A stretch of 64,000 nt of DNA from Bacillota bacterium (GCA_021821055.1 JAKACX010000003.1:36156-100155); one strand, 5' to 3'; positions 16,601 to 25,018 are shown, numbered from the stretch's first letter. Made by a program: numbers and translations. Notes: generated by a model from the sequence alone, not told the origin.

Positions 16601-17800
16601 ATGGCTTCCTTAATAGGACAACGCATTCGCGAACTGCGCACAAATGCCGGTCTCACGCAGACAGACCTGGCCAGGGACATCGTCACTCCGAGCATGATCA
16701 GCCAGATTGAGGCTGGCAAGGCGCAGCCCTCGACGTCGCTGCTGAGAAAACTCGCCGCCCGCCTGAACGTCACGGAGGCGGAACTGTTCGTCGAAAAGTC
16801 GCTCGACGTTTCCATCCGCGCGAGACTGCGCGTACTGCGCGTCTGCTCCGAGCAGGGACTGCACGAAGAGGCGCTGAGTCTCGCCCGCGATGTGGAGGCC
16901 GAGTCCGCCGGGCACTGGCAGATCCCCTACGCCCGGGCCATGGCGGCCCTGCACGGTCAGGAGTGGGTGGAGGCCGCGAAGCACACGCGGCAGGCACAGC
17001 GCTCCGCCGCCGGGCAGCAACAGACGGATGTACTCCCCGACCTGTACTCCATGGAAGGAGACATCTACCTCGCCTCCGGGGATCCGGCGCTGGCGCTCCA
17101 CGCCTACCGTCAGGCGCGCATCGCGTTGCGCGCCCAGCAGGCGCCTGGCGTGGTGGCGGACGTCGCACTGACGTTGCGTTTTGTGCAGGCATTCTCCGCA
17201 CAGAACGACGCGGTCGCCGCGGCGCGCCACGTCGACGAAGCCGCCAGGCAGATGGCGCCAAAAGAGAACTCGCGCGGCGCGGCGCGCAGTGAGGCGCTCT
17301 TCGCCTTTCGCGCCCTGTCCACATCGGATGAGGATCATGCGACGCGCGCGGCTGGCCAGGTGGCTGCGCTGCAGGAGATCGCCCAGTGGGTCGACGCCTC
17401 CGCCGCAACCTGCATCGCGCTCGCGGACCGCTTCATGCGGGCGGGAGACCTGTCACGGGCGACAGAACAGCTCGAAAAGTGCCGGGGCCTGCGGGAGAGC
17501 GACTGGAGCGTCGGCGTACGCTCGCACGCGCTGTTCGTTGAAGCGGCCATCAGACTGCAGGAGAAACGAACGGATGACTGGACCGCTCTGATCGGGATCG
17601 CACTGGCGCTGACCCCGGAAGTCCCGTGCCTCGTCCGGGCGACTGACCTGCTCCAGGCGGCTGACGCGGCCATACAAATCGGTCAGTCCGCCTTCGCCTG
17701 CCGCATCGCTAAAGCGGCGCTCGACGCGGCCAAACCGTTGCAACGTCCGGACATTGAAGCACGCGCCGTCATACTGTGCAGGCGTTTGGGCGAGCAGTGA
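16601..17800 (+). CDS. XRE-family helix-turn-helix regulator with TPR-like C-terminal region
   Basis: A 399-residue cytoplasmic regulator. Residues 5-60 form an XRE/Cro HTH (IRELRTNAGLTQTDLARDIV, then TPSMISQIEAGKAQPSTSLL). The rest is an Ala-rich helical array with TPR-like pairs (AAKHTRQAQRSAA, YSMEGDIYLASGDPALALHA). This layout is shared with Rgg/PlcR/Rap-type regulators, whose TPR region often binds a peptide, but no small pheromone gene is visible nearby. The ATG at 16601 has GAGGGA in front. Its last 32 bases overlap the end of the convergent FolC-like gene. The target and ligand are unknown. Confidence 0.85.
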   Translation: MASLIGQRIRELRTNAGLTQTDLARDIVTPSMISQIEAGKAQPSTSLLRKLAARLNVTEAELFVEKSLDVSIRARLRVLRVCSEQGLHEEALSLARDVEAESAGHWQIPYARAMAALHGQEWVEAAKHTRQAQRSAAGQQQTDVLPDLYSMEGDIYLASGDPALALHAYRQARIALRAQQAPGVVADVALTLRFVQAFSAQNDAVAAARHVDEAARQMAPKENSRGAARSEALFAFRALSTSDEDHATRAAGQVAALQEIAQWVDASAATCIALADRFMRAGDLSRATEQLEKCRGLRESDWSVGVRSHALFVEAAIRLQEKRTDDWTALIGIALALTPEVPCLVRATDLLQAADAAIQIGQSAFACRIAKAALDAAKPLQRPDIEARAVILCRRLGEQ

Positions 17801-19244
17801 CCAGCGGGACCACCTCCGCCATGTCGCGCGTATCGATCCCGTAGTACCGGAGCGCGTCGGCGACGAGCGACTGCGTACCCACGATGGCGATCAGCCCGCC
17901 TGCGGATCCGAGGCGGCGTTTCGCCACGCCCACGGCCTCCGCGAGGTCTGCCGCGGCCTCGCTCGGCAGCATCCTTTCGGCAACCTCCAGGGCGTTCGCG
18001 GGAAACTCAAGGTGCGGGTTTGACGCGCAGGTCACGATGATCCGCTCCGAGACGCCGGCCATCACCTCGAGCACGCCGACGTAGTCCTTGTCGGCCGGCA
18101 CCGCGATCACCGAGATGACCGACTGCGCCTCAAGCGTTCCGATGAACTCGCTGACGTAGTGGGCGCTCTCGCGATTGATTGCCCCGTCGATCAGCACCGT
18201 CGGATTGCCTGGAATCACCTGGCATCGACCCGGAAACGCGAGCCGCCCCAGATGGCGGCGCACCGCCTCCGGATCAAGCGGCGCGCCGTGGAACGCCTCC
18301 GCCGCAGCCACCGCCACCGCCGCGTTGTCCGCCTGGTGCCTGCCCCGCAGCGAGAGGTGCTGCGCGCCGTACACCTGTTGCCCCGTCCAGAGCGAGAAGC
18401 GCACCCCATCCGCGGCGGCCGTGACGCCCTCGACGCCAAACTGCCCGTCCAGGCGCCCCGCAAGCTGCCTGGCGCACTGCCCGTCCACCCCCATTGCCCG
18501 CTCCGCGGACTCGCCGCCCAAGCGCAGGACCGGAAGCGCCAGGCGCCCGGCCTCCCGCAGCAGCTGCGCCACGGCCTCCGGCGACTGGCGCCCGAGGATG
18601 ACGCCATGCATGCCGGCGTCCATCACGCCTGCCTTATTGTCAATGATCGAGCGCAGGTCGGGCCCGAGTTGTTCCGCGTGCTCCCGCAGGACAGGGGTCA
18701 GCACCGCCCACTCGCCCGCCAGCTGGTTCACATCGTCATAGCGGGCGCCGCGCCCCAGTTCCACCACATTGACGTCGGTCGCGCGGCGCGCAAAGTAGAT
18801 GCAGGCCACGACGGCCACGAGCCCGACCGGTCCGAAGTACCCGTGCGGCGCAAAATTCGCGGCGATCCGGTCCGCCAGCGGCCGGATGTCCGCGAGAATC
18901 TCCATGAACTCCGATTCACCGATGGCCCTGCCGTCCACGCGGATCCGTTCCGTAAAATCGACAAGGTGCGGGCTGGAGAAGAATCCCACGCGGTAACCGT
19001 GCATCTGCAGGAGACCCGCGATGATGCGTGCGGTGGACCCCTTTCCCTTGCTCCCCGTCACCTTGATCGTCCGCGCGAGACGGTCGGGCGCGCCGAGGCT
19101 GTCCAGCAGCTGCCGCGTGTGCCAAGGCTGGCGCACATCCCTGTCGAGCCCCGGGGGACGGTGCGGCGCCGATTTGACATAGGTGGAAAAGATGTAACGC
19201 ACAGCCTCGTAGAAGCTGTCGAACGCAGATGGACTCCCTTCCAC
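17769..19244 (-). CDS. FolC-like Mur ligase family protein with altered motifs
   Basis: The protein resembles folylpolyglutamate/dihydrofolate synthases, which ligate glutamate to folate using ATP. The P-loop region reads IKVTGSKGKGSTARI near residue 60 and is followed by FFSSPHLVDFTERIRVDG. Three family motifs are changed: the E-x-GLGGRxDxTN box is VVELGRGARYDDVN, the GEHQ-NAA box is RGRHQADNAA, and the LDGAHN box is LIDGAINRESA, losing the histidine. At about 491 residues it is longer than FolC. I placed the start at the GTG at 19244, six bases after AGGAGG. It could be a specialised amino-acid ligase or a divergent FolC. It precedes nothing obviously folate-related, and the GGDEF gene starts upstream of it. 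Confidence 0.72.
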   Translation of the reverse strand: MEGSPSAFDSFYEAVRYIFSTYVKSAPHRPPGLDRDVRQPWHTRQLLDSLGAPDRLARTIKVTGSKGKGSTARIIAGLLQMHGYRVGFFSSPHLVDFTERIRVDGRAIGESEFMEILADIRPLADRIAANFAPHGYFGPVGLVAVVACIYFARRATDVNVVELGRGARYDDVNQLAGEWAVLTPVLREHAEQLGPDLRSIIDNKAGVMDAGMHGVILGRQSPEAVAQLLREAGRLALPVLRLGGESAERAMGVDGQCARQLAGRLDGQFGVEGVTAAADGVRFSLWTGQQVYGAQHLSLRGRHQADNAAVAVAAAEAFHGAPLDPEAVRRHLGRLAFPGRCQVIPGNPTVLIDGAINRESAHYVSEFIGTLEAQSVISVIAVPADKDYVGVLEVMAGVSERIIVTCASNPHLEFPANALEVAERMLPSEAAADLAEAVGVAKRRLGSAGGLIAIVGTQSLVADALRYYGIDTRDMAEVVPLVTARPNACTV

Positions 19245-19275
19245 AACCATCCTCCTGAACCGTTCATTCACCCGT

Positions 19276-21024
19276 TCATTGGACCGCCTCGCCGTAGATC
19301 CCCACGCGATTGCGCCCGGCCTGCTTGGAACCCACGTACATCGCCCGGTCCGCGTTACGCAGCAGGCTCTGCGGGCTGTCCGCCATTTCCGGGTACGTCG
19401 CGACGCCGATGCTGGCCGTCACCCGCACCGGGAGCGCCGCCGTGTTTCCCACCGGCGGCACCGAAATCGGCGTCGCCTCCACGGCCCGGCGCAGCCGCTC
19501 CGCAATCTGCACGCCCGTGTCGATCGACGCGCGCGGCAGAATAATCATGAACTCCTCGCCGCCGTAACGGCAGACCACATCCCGGTCGCGCACCTGGTGT
19601 TTGAGGATCTGCGCCACGCGCTGCAACACGGCGTTCCCCACATCGTGGCCGAACGCGTCATTGACCGACTTGAAGAAGTCCAGATCGACCACGAGCAGCG
19701 ACACGGGCGCCCCCGTCTCGTTCGATTCCGCGCACATCTCCTCGAGAGTCTCGACAAAGTAACGATAATTATACACGCCTGTGAGTTGATCCGTATAGGA
19801 CTGCACCCTCGACTGCTGCAGCTTGCGCGCGTTCCACAGTCCGACCGCCGCCTGCCCCGCGAGAATCTGCGTCATCTTCAGGTCGCGCTTGCAAAAACCG
19901 TTACTCTCCCTGTTCGTCATGACCAGAATCCCCAGTCGATGCTCCTGGTACACGATCGGAACGATGAGGATGGACGGACTGCGCATCCACTCGTCGACAG
20001 TCTCCGGTATACCGGTCAGGGAGCGGGCCGTCCGCCGTTGCAGCAACGGACGCCTGTCGCTGAACTTGCGGCCGATCAGGCCCTCTCCGTCCTGGACGCT
20101 CCAGTTGCTCGCGGCCTCCTCCATGCCCGGAGCGTGCGCGCGCACGACGCTCACGCGCAGGACGCCGAGCTCGTCCGGCAGGAAAAGCACGGCGACGGTC
20201 GCCTGGACCAGATTCGGAACGGTGTCCATGAGCCCCGTGACCAACAGGTCGGCGCTCAGATCGCGGTTCAGCTTGATGGACGCGTCGCTGATCGCCGACA
20301 GTTGTTGATTGGCGATCAAGAGATCGGAGTATATCCGAAATCCGATCAGGCCGATCACAAACGCGCCGAACGCCGCCGGGAACCAGTCCGGGCCGTACGC
20401 GTGCAGGACGATGACAAAGACCCAGGCGAGCAGCAGTTCATTGACCGCGGCGATCAGTTCCCAGAGCACTCCCAGGGGCGACAGGCTTCCGCGGGCGCGT
20501 CCAAGCAGGTGCACGAGGCCCCGCGTCATCAGAAAATTCACCGCCGTTCCCGTCACAAAGAAGGCTGTCACCGGCCAGACGACCCGCCCGAGAGGCGTGG
20601 ACCAGTCGTCGGGCATCAGGGTCCCTCCCGCCAGGTGGAACGCCAGCGCGGCCCCCAGAGCCATCAGGGTGTAAACGGCAAAATTCATCAGCACGCGAAA
20701 CCAGCCCAGGTGCCTGCCCATGACCACCTGGCTCGCCATCCACGAAACGAACGCGAGCAGGACGGCCAGCACCACGCCGAACTGAAGGAACAGCGGGATG
20801 ACGACGCTCAGCACCACGCTGGACCACTGCTCGCCGAGACGCACGGGAAACGCCCAGGCGATGAGGAGAAGCAGGAAATAGGCCGCGAGGAGCAACCAGT
20901 GTTCCCCGGTCGTCGGCCACAAGGGCGGCCGCCGGACGGCGCACCAGACGAGCAATACTGCAGCGAGACTGGACAACACGGCCGCGATTGTGAGAAAGCT
21001 CGCGTGGATGCGCTGCGCCGCCAT
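19276..21024 (-). CDS. Membrane-bound diguanylate cyclase (MASE-like, GAF, GGDEF)
   Basis: This 582-residue protein should make cyclic di-GMP from two GTP. The first 230 residues hold about seven membrane segments (for example TIAAVLSSLAAVLLVWCAV and VVLSVVIPLFLQFGVVLAVL). A GAF-like domain follows (about 250-400, with ILIVPIVYQEHRLGILVMTN), then a GGDEF domain (about 415-575) with DQLTGVYNYRYF and an intact active site RYGGEEFMIILPRA. No RxxD inhibitory site is obvious just before the GGEEF. No EAL or HD-GYP domain is attached. A start ATG follows a G-run. The small membrane gene 21043-21483 lies just upstream in the same direction. A c-di-GMP riboswitch is about 4 kb away. Confidence 0.92.
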   Translation of the reverse strand: MAAQRIHASFLTIAAVLSSLAAVLLVWCAVRRPPLWPTTGEHWLLLAAYFLLLLIAWAFPVRLGEQWSSVVLSVVIPLFLQFGVVLAVLLAFVSWMASQVVMGRHLGWFRVLMNFAVYTLMALGAALAFHLAGGTLMPDDWSTPLGRVVWPVTAFFVTGTAVNFLMTRGLVHLLGRARGSLSPLGVLWELIAAVNELLLAWVFVIVLHAYGPDWFPAAFGAFVIGLIGFRIYSDLLIANQQLSAISDASIKLNRDLSADLLVTGLMDTVPNLVQATVAVLFLPDELGVLRVSVVRAHAPGMEEAASNWSVQDGEGLIGRKFSDRRPLLQRRTARSLTGIPETVDEWMRSPSILIVPIVYQEHRLGILVMTNRESNGFCKRDLKMTQILAGQAAVGLWNARKLQQSRVQSYTDQLTGVYNYRYFVETLEEMCAESNETGAPVSLLVVDLDFFKSVNDAFGHDVGNAVLQRVAQILKHQVRDRDVVCRYGGEEFMIILPRASIDTGVQIAERLRRAVEATPISVPPVGNTAALPVRVTASIGVATYPEMADSPQSLLRNADRAMYVGSKQAGRNRVGIYGEAVQ

Positions 21025-21042
21025 CCGACATCCCCCCCGCGT

Positions 21043-21483
21043 TCAAGGCGCCAATTGAGCAATCATGCGAATGGCGCGACGCACATCTGTCTCGTCCTCC
21101 AGTTCGACAAACAGGGCCTGGGAACGTTTGGCGGCCTCCAGCAAGGCAGCGACGTCCGTCCAGCACCGCTGTTCCGAACTTGGGACATATGTTATGAAGC
21201 GATATGAACGCTGCAGCCTCGTGACGATGAAGGCGATCTCGTCCGAGGCGCTCTTGTCGACAATCAGCACCTCGATCGGCCCGTGAGCCTGAGAGAAGAT
21301 CTCAAGCGACAGTTTGCGGACGAACCATTCGATCCAGTCGCTCGCATGGTCCACCACGACAATGACCGCCGGCACCCCGGCACGGGATTTCCGCTCGCCG
21401 ACCCAACGCCACATCCGCCACGCCAGTGTTACGAAACCATAAACCGCAAACCCCACCACGACGATCGATGCCAACTCGGCCAC
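21043..21483 (-). CDS. Small membrane-anchored protein of unknown function
   Basis: A 146-residue protein that I do not recognise. The first 22 residues form one membrane helix (SIVVVGFAVYGFVTLAW), followed by basic residues, so the rest should be cytoplasmic. The soluble part looks like a shortened GT-A/Rossmann fold: VPAVIVVVDHASDWIEWFVR and IEVLIVDKSASDE mimic the start of family-2 glycosyltransferases. The DxD motif and acceptor part are missing. Start GTG at 21483 with a GGGGGGA site. It ends 18 bases before the GGDEF gene and is likely co-transcribed, so it may be an accessory or regulatory protein for that cyclase. Confidence 0.75.
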   Translation of the reverse strand: MAELASIVVVGFAVYGFVTLAWRMWRWVGERKSRAGVPAVIVVVDHASDWIEWFVRKLSLEIFSQAHGPIEVLIVDKSASDEIAFIVTRLQRSYRFITYVPSSEQRCWTDVAALLEAAKRSQALFVELEDETDVRRAIRMIAQLAP

Positions 21484-21635
21484 CGCTCCCCCCGCAGCGT
21501 AGTCAGACCGCTCAAGTGGAGCCAGTGTATGCCGTTTCGGGGCCGCGCGTGATGATCATGGAATTCCCCAAATACCGCTACAATTTTTCTATCGCTATTT
21601 TACCATTACTCGCTGTTTGGAAACAGTGAATTTGC

Positions 21636-21674
21636 AAAAAAGAGGGCGCACCGCTCTCACAAGGCGGTGCGCCC
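21636..21674 (-). terminator. Intrinsic terminator of metK
   Basis: GGGCGCACCGC (21644-21654) pairs perfectly with GCGGTGCGCCC (21664-21674). On the minus strand the 11-bp stem is followed by TCTTTTTTG. It lies 73 bases past the metK stop. Confidence 0.9.
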
Positions 21675-21747
21675 CAAACGGGGTTAGGGTGTTCTCCGAA
21701 AGCATTCGCGGATTGCCTCGATTTTGTGGGGGTACCCGAGTATTTTT

Positions 21748-22995
21748 CTATTGGATTTCACTCCGGGCTTCTTCACGGTCCCCCTCGGCGTTTGCCGCAA
21801 GTCCGGCGTCGGCGCGCAGCAGGACCGCGCGGTCCGTGCGCTCCCACGGCAGGTCCAGGTCATCCCGCCCAAAGTGTCCGTACGCCGCCGTCTGGCGATA
21901 AATCGGACGGCGCAGGTCGAGCGCCTTGATGATGCCGGCAGGCCGAAGATCAAAGTTGCGCAACACCAGCCGTTCAATCGCGTCGTCGTCAATCGCGCCC
22001 GTCCCGAACGTATCCACCGCGATCGACACCGGCCGCGCCACGCCGATCGCATACGCGATCTGCACCTCACAGCGGTCCGCCAGCCCCGCCGCCACCACAT
22101 TTTTCGCGACGTACCGCGCCGCGTAGGCGGCCGACCGGTCAACCTTGGTCGGATCCTTGCCCGAGAACGCGCCTCCGCCGTGACGCGCGTAACCGCCGTA
22201 CGTGTCGACGATGATCTTGCGGCCTGTCAGCCCCGCGTCCCCCTGCGGTCCGCCGATGACGAAGCGTCCCGTGGGATTTATGAAATACTTCGTTTCCGCG
22301 TCCAGCAGTTCGCCGGGCACCACGGCGTCGACCACCAGTCTGCGCAGGTCCCGTTCGATGGTCTCCTGATCGACAAGCGGGTGGTGCTGCGTCGAGATCA
22401 CCACCGTATCCACGCGCACAGGCTGGTTGCCCACGTACTCCACCGTCACCTGCGTCTTGCCGTCCGGCCGCAGGTAGCTCACCAGGCGCTCCTTGCGCAC
22501 CTGCGCCAGCCGGCGCGCCAAACGGTGCGCCAGCGAGATAGGCAGCGGCATGAGTTCTTCCGTCTCATTGCAGGCGAAACCGAACATCAGCCCCTGGTCC
22601 CCCGCGCCGATCAGCGAGATTTCCTCATCTTCCGTCATGTCTCCGCGCCGCGCTTCCAGCGCCTTGTTCACGCCGACGGCAATATCGGACGACTGCTCGT
22701 CGATCGACGTGATCACGGCGCACGTGTCCGCGTCGAAGCCGAACTTCGCGCGCGTGTAACCCAGTTCTCTTATGGTTTCCCGAACCACGCGGGGAATATC
22801 CACATAAGCCTCCGTCGTCACCTCGCCCGCCACCAGGACCAGGCCCGTTGTGACCGACGTCTCGCACGCCACCCGGGAATACGCGTCTTTTGACAAAAAG
22901 GCATCCAGCAACGCATCAGATATCTGATCACAAATTTTATCGGGATGACCCTCAGTCACCGATTCTGAAGTGAACAATCGCCGCCGCGCCGTCAT
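21748..22995 (-). CDS. metK: S-adenosylmethionine synthetase
   Basis: MetK makes S-adenosylmethionine from methionine and ATP. The 415-residue protein carries the family motifs [20 protein letters not shown] at the N-terminus, [16 protein letters not shown] (ATP/methionine binding), and the P-loop-like [19 protein letters not shown]. Length is typical of, or slightly longer than, the family (about 385-400). The ATG at 22995 is preceded by GGGAGGTGG. A sigma-A promoter is visible at 23106-23134, giving a leader of about 100 bases. I looked for an S-box SAM riboswitch in that leader and did not recognise one, although Bacillota often have one at metK. The gene appears to be monocistronic. Confidence 0.97.
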   Translation of the reverse strand: MTARRRLFTSESVTEGHPDKICDQISDALLDAFLSKDAYSRVACETSVTTGLVLVAGEVTTEAYVDIPRVVRETIRELGYTRAKFGFDADTCAVITSIDEQSSDIAVGVNKALEARRGDMTEDEEISLIGAGDQGLMFGFACNETEELMPLPISLAHRLARRLAQVRKERLVSYLRPDGKTQVTVEYVGNQPVRVDTVVISTQHHPLVDQETIERDLRRLVVDAVVPGELLDAETKYFINPTGRFVIGGPQGDAGLTGRKIIVDTYGGYARHGGGAFSGKDPTKVDRSAAYAARYVAKNVVAAGLADRCEVQIAYAIGVARPVSIAVDTFGTGAIDDDAIERLVLRNFDLRPAGIIKALDLRRPIYRQTAAYGHFGRDDLDLPWERTDRAVLLRADAGLAANAEGDREEARSEIQ

Positions 22996-23105
22996 CGAGC
23001 CACCTCCCCAACAGAATACAGGCGGTACACCCGCAGTACGGCTGCAGGGGCAGCGGGGCATCCAAACGCCCGTGCGCGCGCAGCCATGCGGCCACCATAG
23101 CAAAC

Positions 23106-23134
23106 ACTCTAGTACAGACCACCCCCGGTGTCAA
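23106..23134 (-). promoter_or_regulatory. Sigma-A promoter of metK
   Basis: On the minus strand, TTGACA (23129-23134) is followed after exactly 17 bases by TAGAGT (23106-23111). The predicted transcript start is near 23099, about 100 bases before the metK ATG. Confidence 0.7.
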
Positions 23135-23186
23135 CGAATGGGCCCGGGCGAATCCTTCCATAGAATAGATTCGGGATTCCCTGCGC

Positions 23187-23224
23187 CGCAAAACCGTCCC
23201 CGCGAACGAGGGGACGGTTTTGCG
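23187..23224 (-). terminator. Terminator hairpin after the SASP gene
   Basis: CGCAAAACCGTCCCC (23187-23201) and GGGGACGGTTTTGCG (23210-23224) form a perfect 15-bp stem with an 8-base loop. It lies about 60 bases past the SASP stop and before the metK promoter. The T-tract lies inside the stem rather than after it, so efficiency is uncertain. Confidence 0.7.
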
Positions 23225-23284
23225 CTGACCATGCATCGTATTCATTTCCGGGGGGAAGTGTGACGGGAGCGGCGTGCGGGCGGG

Positions 23285-23503
23285 CTAGAGGGGTTTTTCC
23301 TGTGCCAGCGCAAGTTCCGCGAACGCCACCAGCTTCCTCGTCATCTGTCCGCCGACCCGTCCGGCGTCTTTTGTCATGACCTCGCCCCAGTAGTCTTCGC
23401 TGCCCTGGAACACCGGCAGTCCCAGCTCGGACGCGATCTCGTACTTCATGTCATCCAGCGCCTTGTGCGATCCCTTGATGATCTGTGTGAATCCGCTCGC
23501 CAT
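23285..23503 (-). CDS. Alpha/beta-type small acid-soluble spore protein
   Basis: A 72-residue DNA-binding protein that coats and protects spore DNA. The family signature is clear: ALDDMKYEIASELGLPV near residue 15 and the GRVGGQMTRKLVAFAE segment near residue 50. The Glu-Ile in KYEIA fits the site cut by the germination protease GPR. I chose the ATG at 23503, preceded by AAGGAG; a longer in-frame start at 23599 lacks support. Expression should be forespore-specific (sigma-G), but I could not define a convincing sigma-G promoter. This gene is the best single evidence in the window that the host forms endospores. Confidence 0.93.
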   Translation of the reverse strand: MASGFTQIIKGSHKALDDMKYEIASELGLPVFQGSEDYWGEVMTKDAGRVGGQMTRKLVAFAELALAQEKPL

Positions 23504-23773
23504 GACGACCACGCTCCTTCCTGCAGAGTGTCTTGTTGCGACACGCATATTGTGCACCGCCGCGCGGCGTGTCAGGACGTTAGATTTTGTCGCATTCACC
23601 CCGGATCTTCAATGGAATCGAGCCCGTCCGCCGCCCCCTTGCGCCCCTCGCCGCATCCGTCTGACGGCGCGCGGGCGCGGGCTTTGCGCCCCGTGAACGG
23701 CGCCGCATACAGACGGCGCGGACGCGTGCCGGAGTGGATTGCCAGCCAATAAGCGGTTCGCCGTCCGGCTCCC

Positions 23774-24499
23774 TCAGCGCCGCCGTTCGCGCGCCTCGTT
23801 CCAAGCGCGCCAGGCAAACAGCGGCAGCGCGAGCTGGCGCTTGAAACGGCGCGGTTCCTTCACGAGGCGGTACAGCCATTCCAGGTGGGCCCGACGCCAC
23901 ACTAGAGGCGCCCGCTTCACCGTGCCCCCCAGGATGTCGATCACGCCGCCGATGCCCATGGCAAGCGGCGCCCCCAGGCTCTCCCTGTGCTCCCGAATGA
24001 ACAGGTCCTGCCGCGGCTGGCCCAGCCCCACGAGCAAGAGGTGCGGCGCGAACGACCGCACAGACTCGACGACCAACGGGATGTCCGCGGCGCCAAAATA
24101 CCCGTTGCGTCCCGCCGCCTGCACGCCCGGATAACGGGCGCGCACTGTCTCGAGCGCCTTTTGCAGGGAATCCTCTGCGGCGCCGAGAAGGAACACCCGC
24201 AAGCCGTGCCGCGCGGCGTATGCCAGCAGTCGTTCCGTCAATTCCGCCCCCGTCACCCGCTCCGGCAACGGCTCACCGTACCAGCGCGACGCAATGACGA
24301 CGCCCACGCCGTCGGCCGTCACAAGATCGGCGGCGGCGGCGGCCGACCGCAAGTCCCCGCGCTGCTGAGCGGCCATGACAAATTCCGGCCCGGCGGTCAA
24401 CACGACCCGGTTCCCATCGCCCTCCATGTAGGCAACGCAGCGCGCGAACGCCTCATCTTCGCTGACGTGGGCGAAATCGATGCCGAGGATCGATACCAT
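23774..24499 (-). CDS. tagA: WecG/TagA/CpsF family glycosyltransferase (GT26)
   Basis: This family transfers N-acetylmannosamine (TagA/TarA) or a related sugar onto undecaprenyl-PP-GlcNAc in wall teichoic acid or exopolysaccharide synthesis. The 241-residue sequence has the family run VLTAGPEFVMAAQQRGDLRS, then LVTADGVGVVIASRWYG, RVFLLGAAEDSLQKALE, the core LLLVGLGQPRQDLFIREHR and the end AMGIGGVIDILGGTVKRAP. The C-terminal basic helix (about 200-241) is the membrane-associating appendage of TagA. No teichoic-acid polymerase genes are nearby. It is preceded by a 450-base leader containing a cyclic-di-GMP riboswitch and a strong promoter, so control by c-di-GMP is likely. Confidence 0.9.
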   Translation of the reverse strand: MVSILGIDFAHVSEDEAFARCVAYMEGDGNRVVLTAGPEFVMAAQQRGDLRSAAAAADLVTADGVGVVIASRWYGEPLPERVTGAELTERLLAYAARHGLRVFLLGAAEDSLQKALETVRARYPGVQAAGRNGYFGAADIPLVVESVRSFAPHLLLVGLGQPRQDLFIREHRESLGAPLAMGIGGVIDILGGTVKRAPLVWRRAHLEWLYRLVKEPRRFKRQLALPLFAWRAWNEARERRR

Positions 24500-24726
24500 T
24501 TACGAATTCACACGCTTTCCATCGTGGAGATGCACTGCCCCAAGCTACAAACAAAGAACCGAACATCCACGGGGGAGTCCGGTCCAGTTTGAAACATCTA
24601 TTGCTTGATAAAAACATATCTCTCAATCTATATATGTCCATCTATAGTCTGCACCCTATGCCCCGAACATACGCTCTGCACTCTAGACACCGCGCACCGC
24701 ATATTTGCTTGCATCGCCACGCTGTG

Positions 24727-24787
24727 GGGAGAAGGGAACGTGGGGGATTAGTATCCTAGGGGGGACTAGGTTCCGTTCCATTCTCCC
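24727..24787 (-). repeat. Long inverted repeat in the tagA leader
   Basis: GGGAGAAGGGAAC (24727-24739) pairs with GTTCCATTCTCCC (24775-24787) with one mismatch; CCTAG (24755-24759) and CTAGG (24766-24770) can form an inner hairpin. It lies about 55 bases downstream of the riboswitch aptamer in the transcript and could be part of its expression platform. No U-tract follows. Confidence 0.55.
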
Positions 24788-24842
24788 TCAGCCGTGACTC
24801 CGAGCGATCCTCTCTCGTGCATCAACCGTCCGTGCGCGACCA

Positions 24843-24945
24843 CTTTCGGCAGCCCGGCCATCGTAGCGGCTTTCGCCCAAGGCGTCACCCACTCGTAGAT
24901 CCGAGGCTTTGCGTCCCTGCCTTTCGGCAGGTTTGCCTTTATCGA
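24843..24945 (-). ncRNA. Cyclic-di-GMP-I (GEMM) riboswitch
   Basis: The minus-strand sequence has the invariant GEMM-I blocks in order. AAAGGCAAACC (at 24930-24940) comes first, then a GCC/GAAA/GGC tetraloop hairpin, GGGACGCAAAGCC (24905-24917), a variable arm with a GGC-GAAA-GCC tetraloop, and CTACGATGGCCGGGCTGCCG ending with GAAAG (24843-24861). These match the P1-P2-P3 aptamer and tetraloop receptor of the class-I c-di-GMP riboswitch. The predicted transcript start is about 12 bases upstream, and the next gene in the same direction is tagA at 24499. The direction of regulation cannot be read from the sequence. A GEMM-Ib (cGAMP) specificity is not excluded. Confidence 0.92.
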
Positions 24946-24963
24946 GAGGCCTCTCTGGTGCCC

Positions 24964-24992
24964 ATTATACGACCTTCGACAACATTTGACAA
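24964..24992 (-). promoter_or_regulatory. Strong sigma-A promoter of the riboswitch-tagA transcript
   Basis: On the minus strand, TTGTCA (24987-24992) and a consensus TATAAT (24964-24969) are separated by 17 bases. The expected start near 24957 lies just before the c-di-GMP aptamer. Confidence 0.82.
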
Positions 24993-25018
24993 GCTCTGCG
25001 CGAAAAAAATGAGAAAAA

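Noticed and set aside
19279-21207. 642-codon plus-strand frame opposite the GGDEF gene
   Set aside because: Composition typical of an antisense shadow; the minus strand encodes clear GAF and GGDEF motifs and membrane segments.
22996-23105. Possible S-box (SAM-I) riboswitch in the metK leader
   Set aside because: No conserved S-box blocks recognised; the leader is short, about 100 bases, with no antiterminator/terminator pair.
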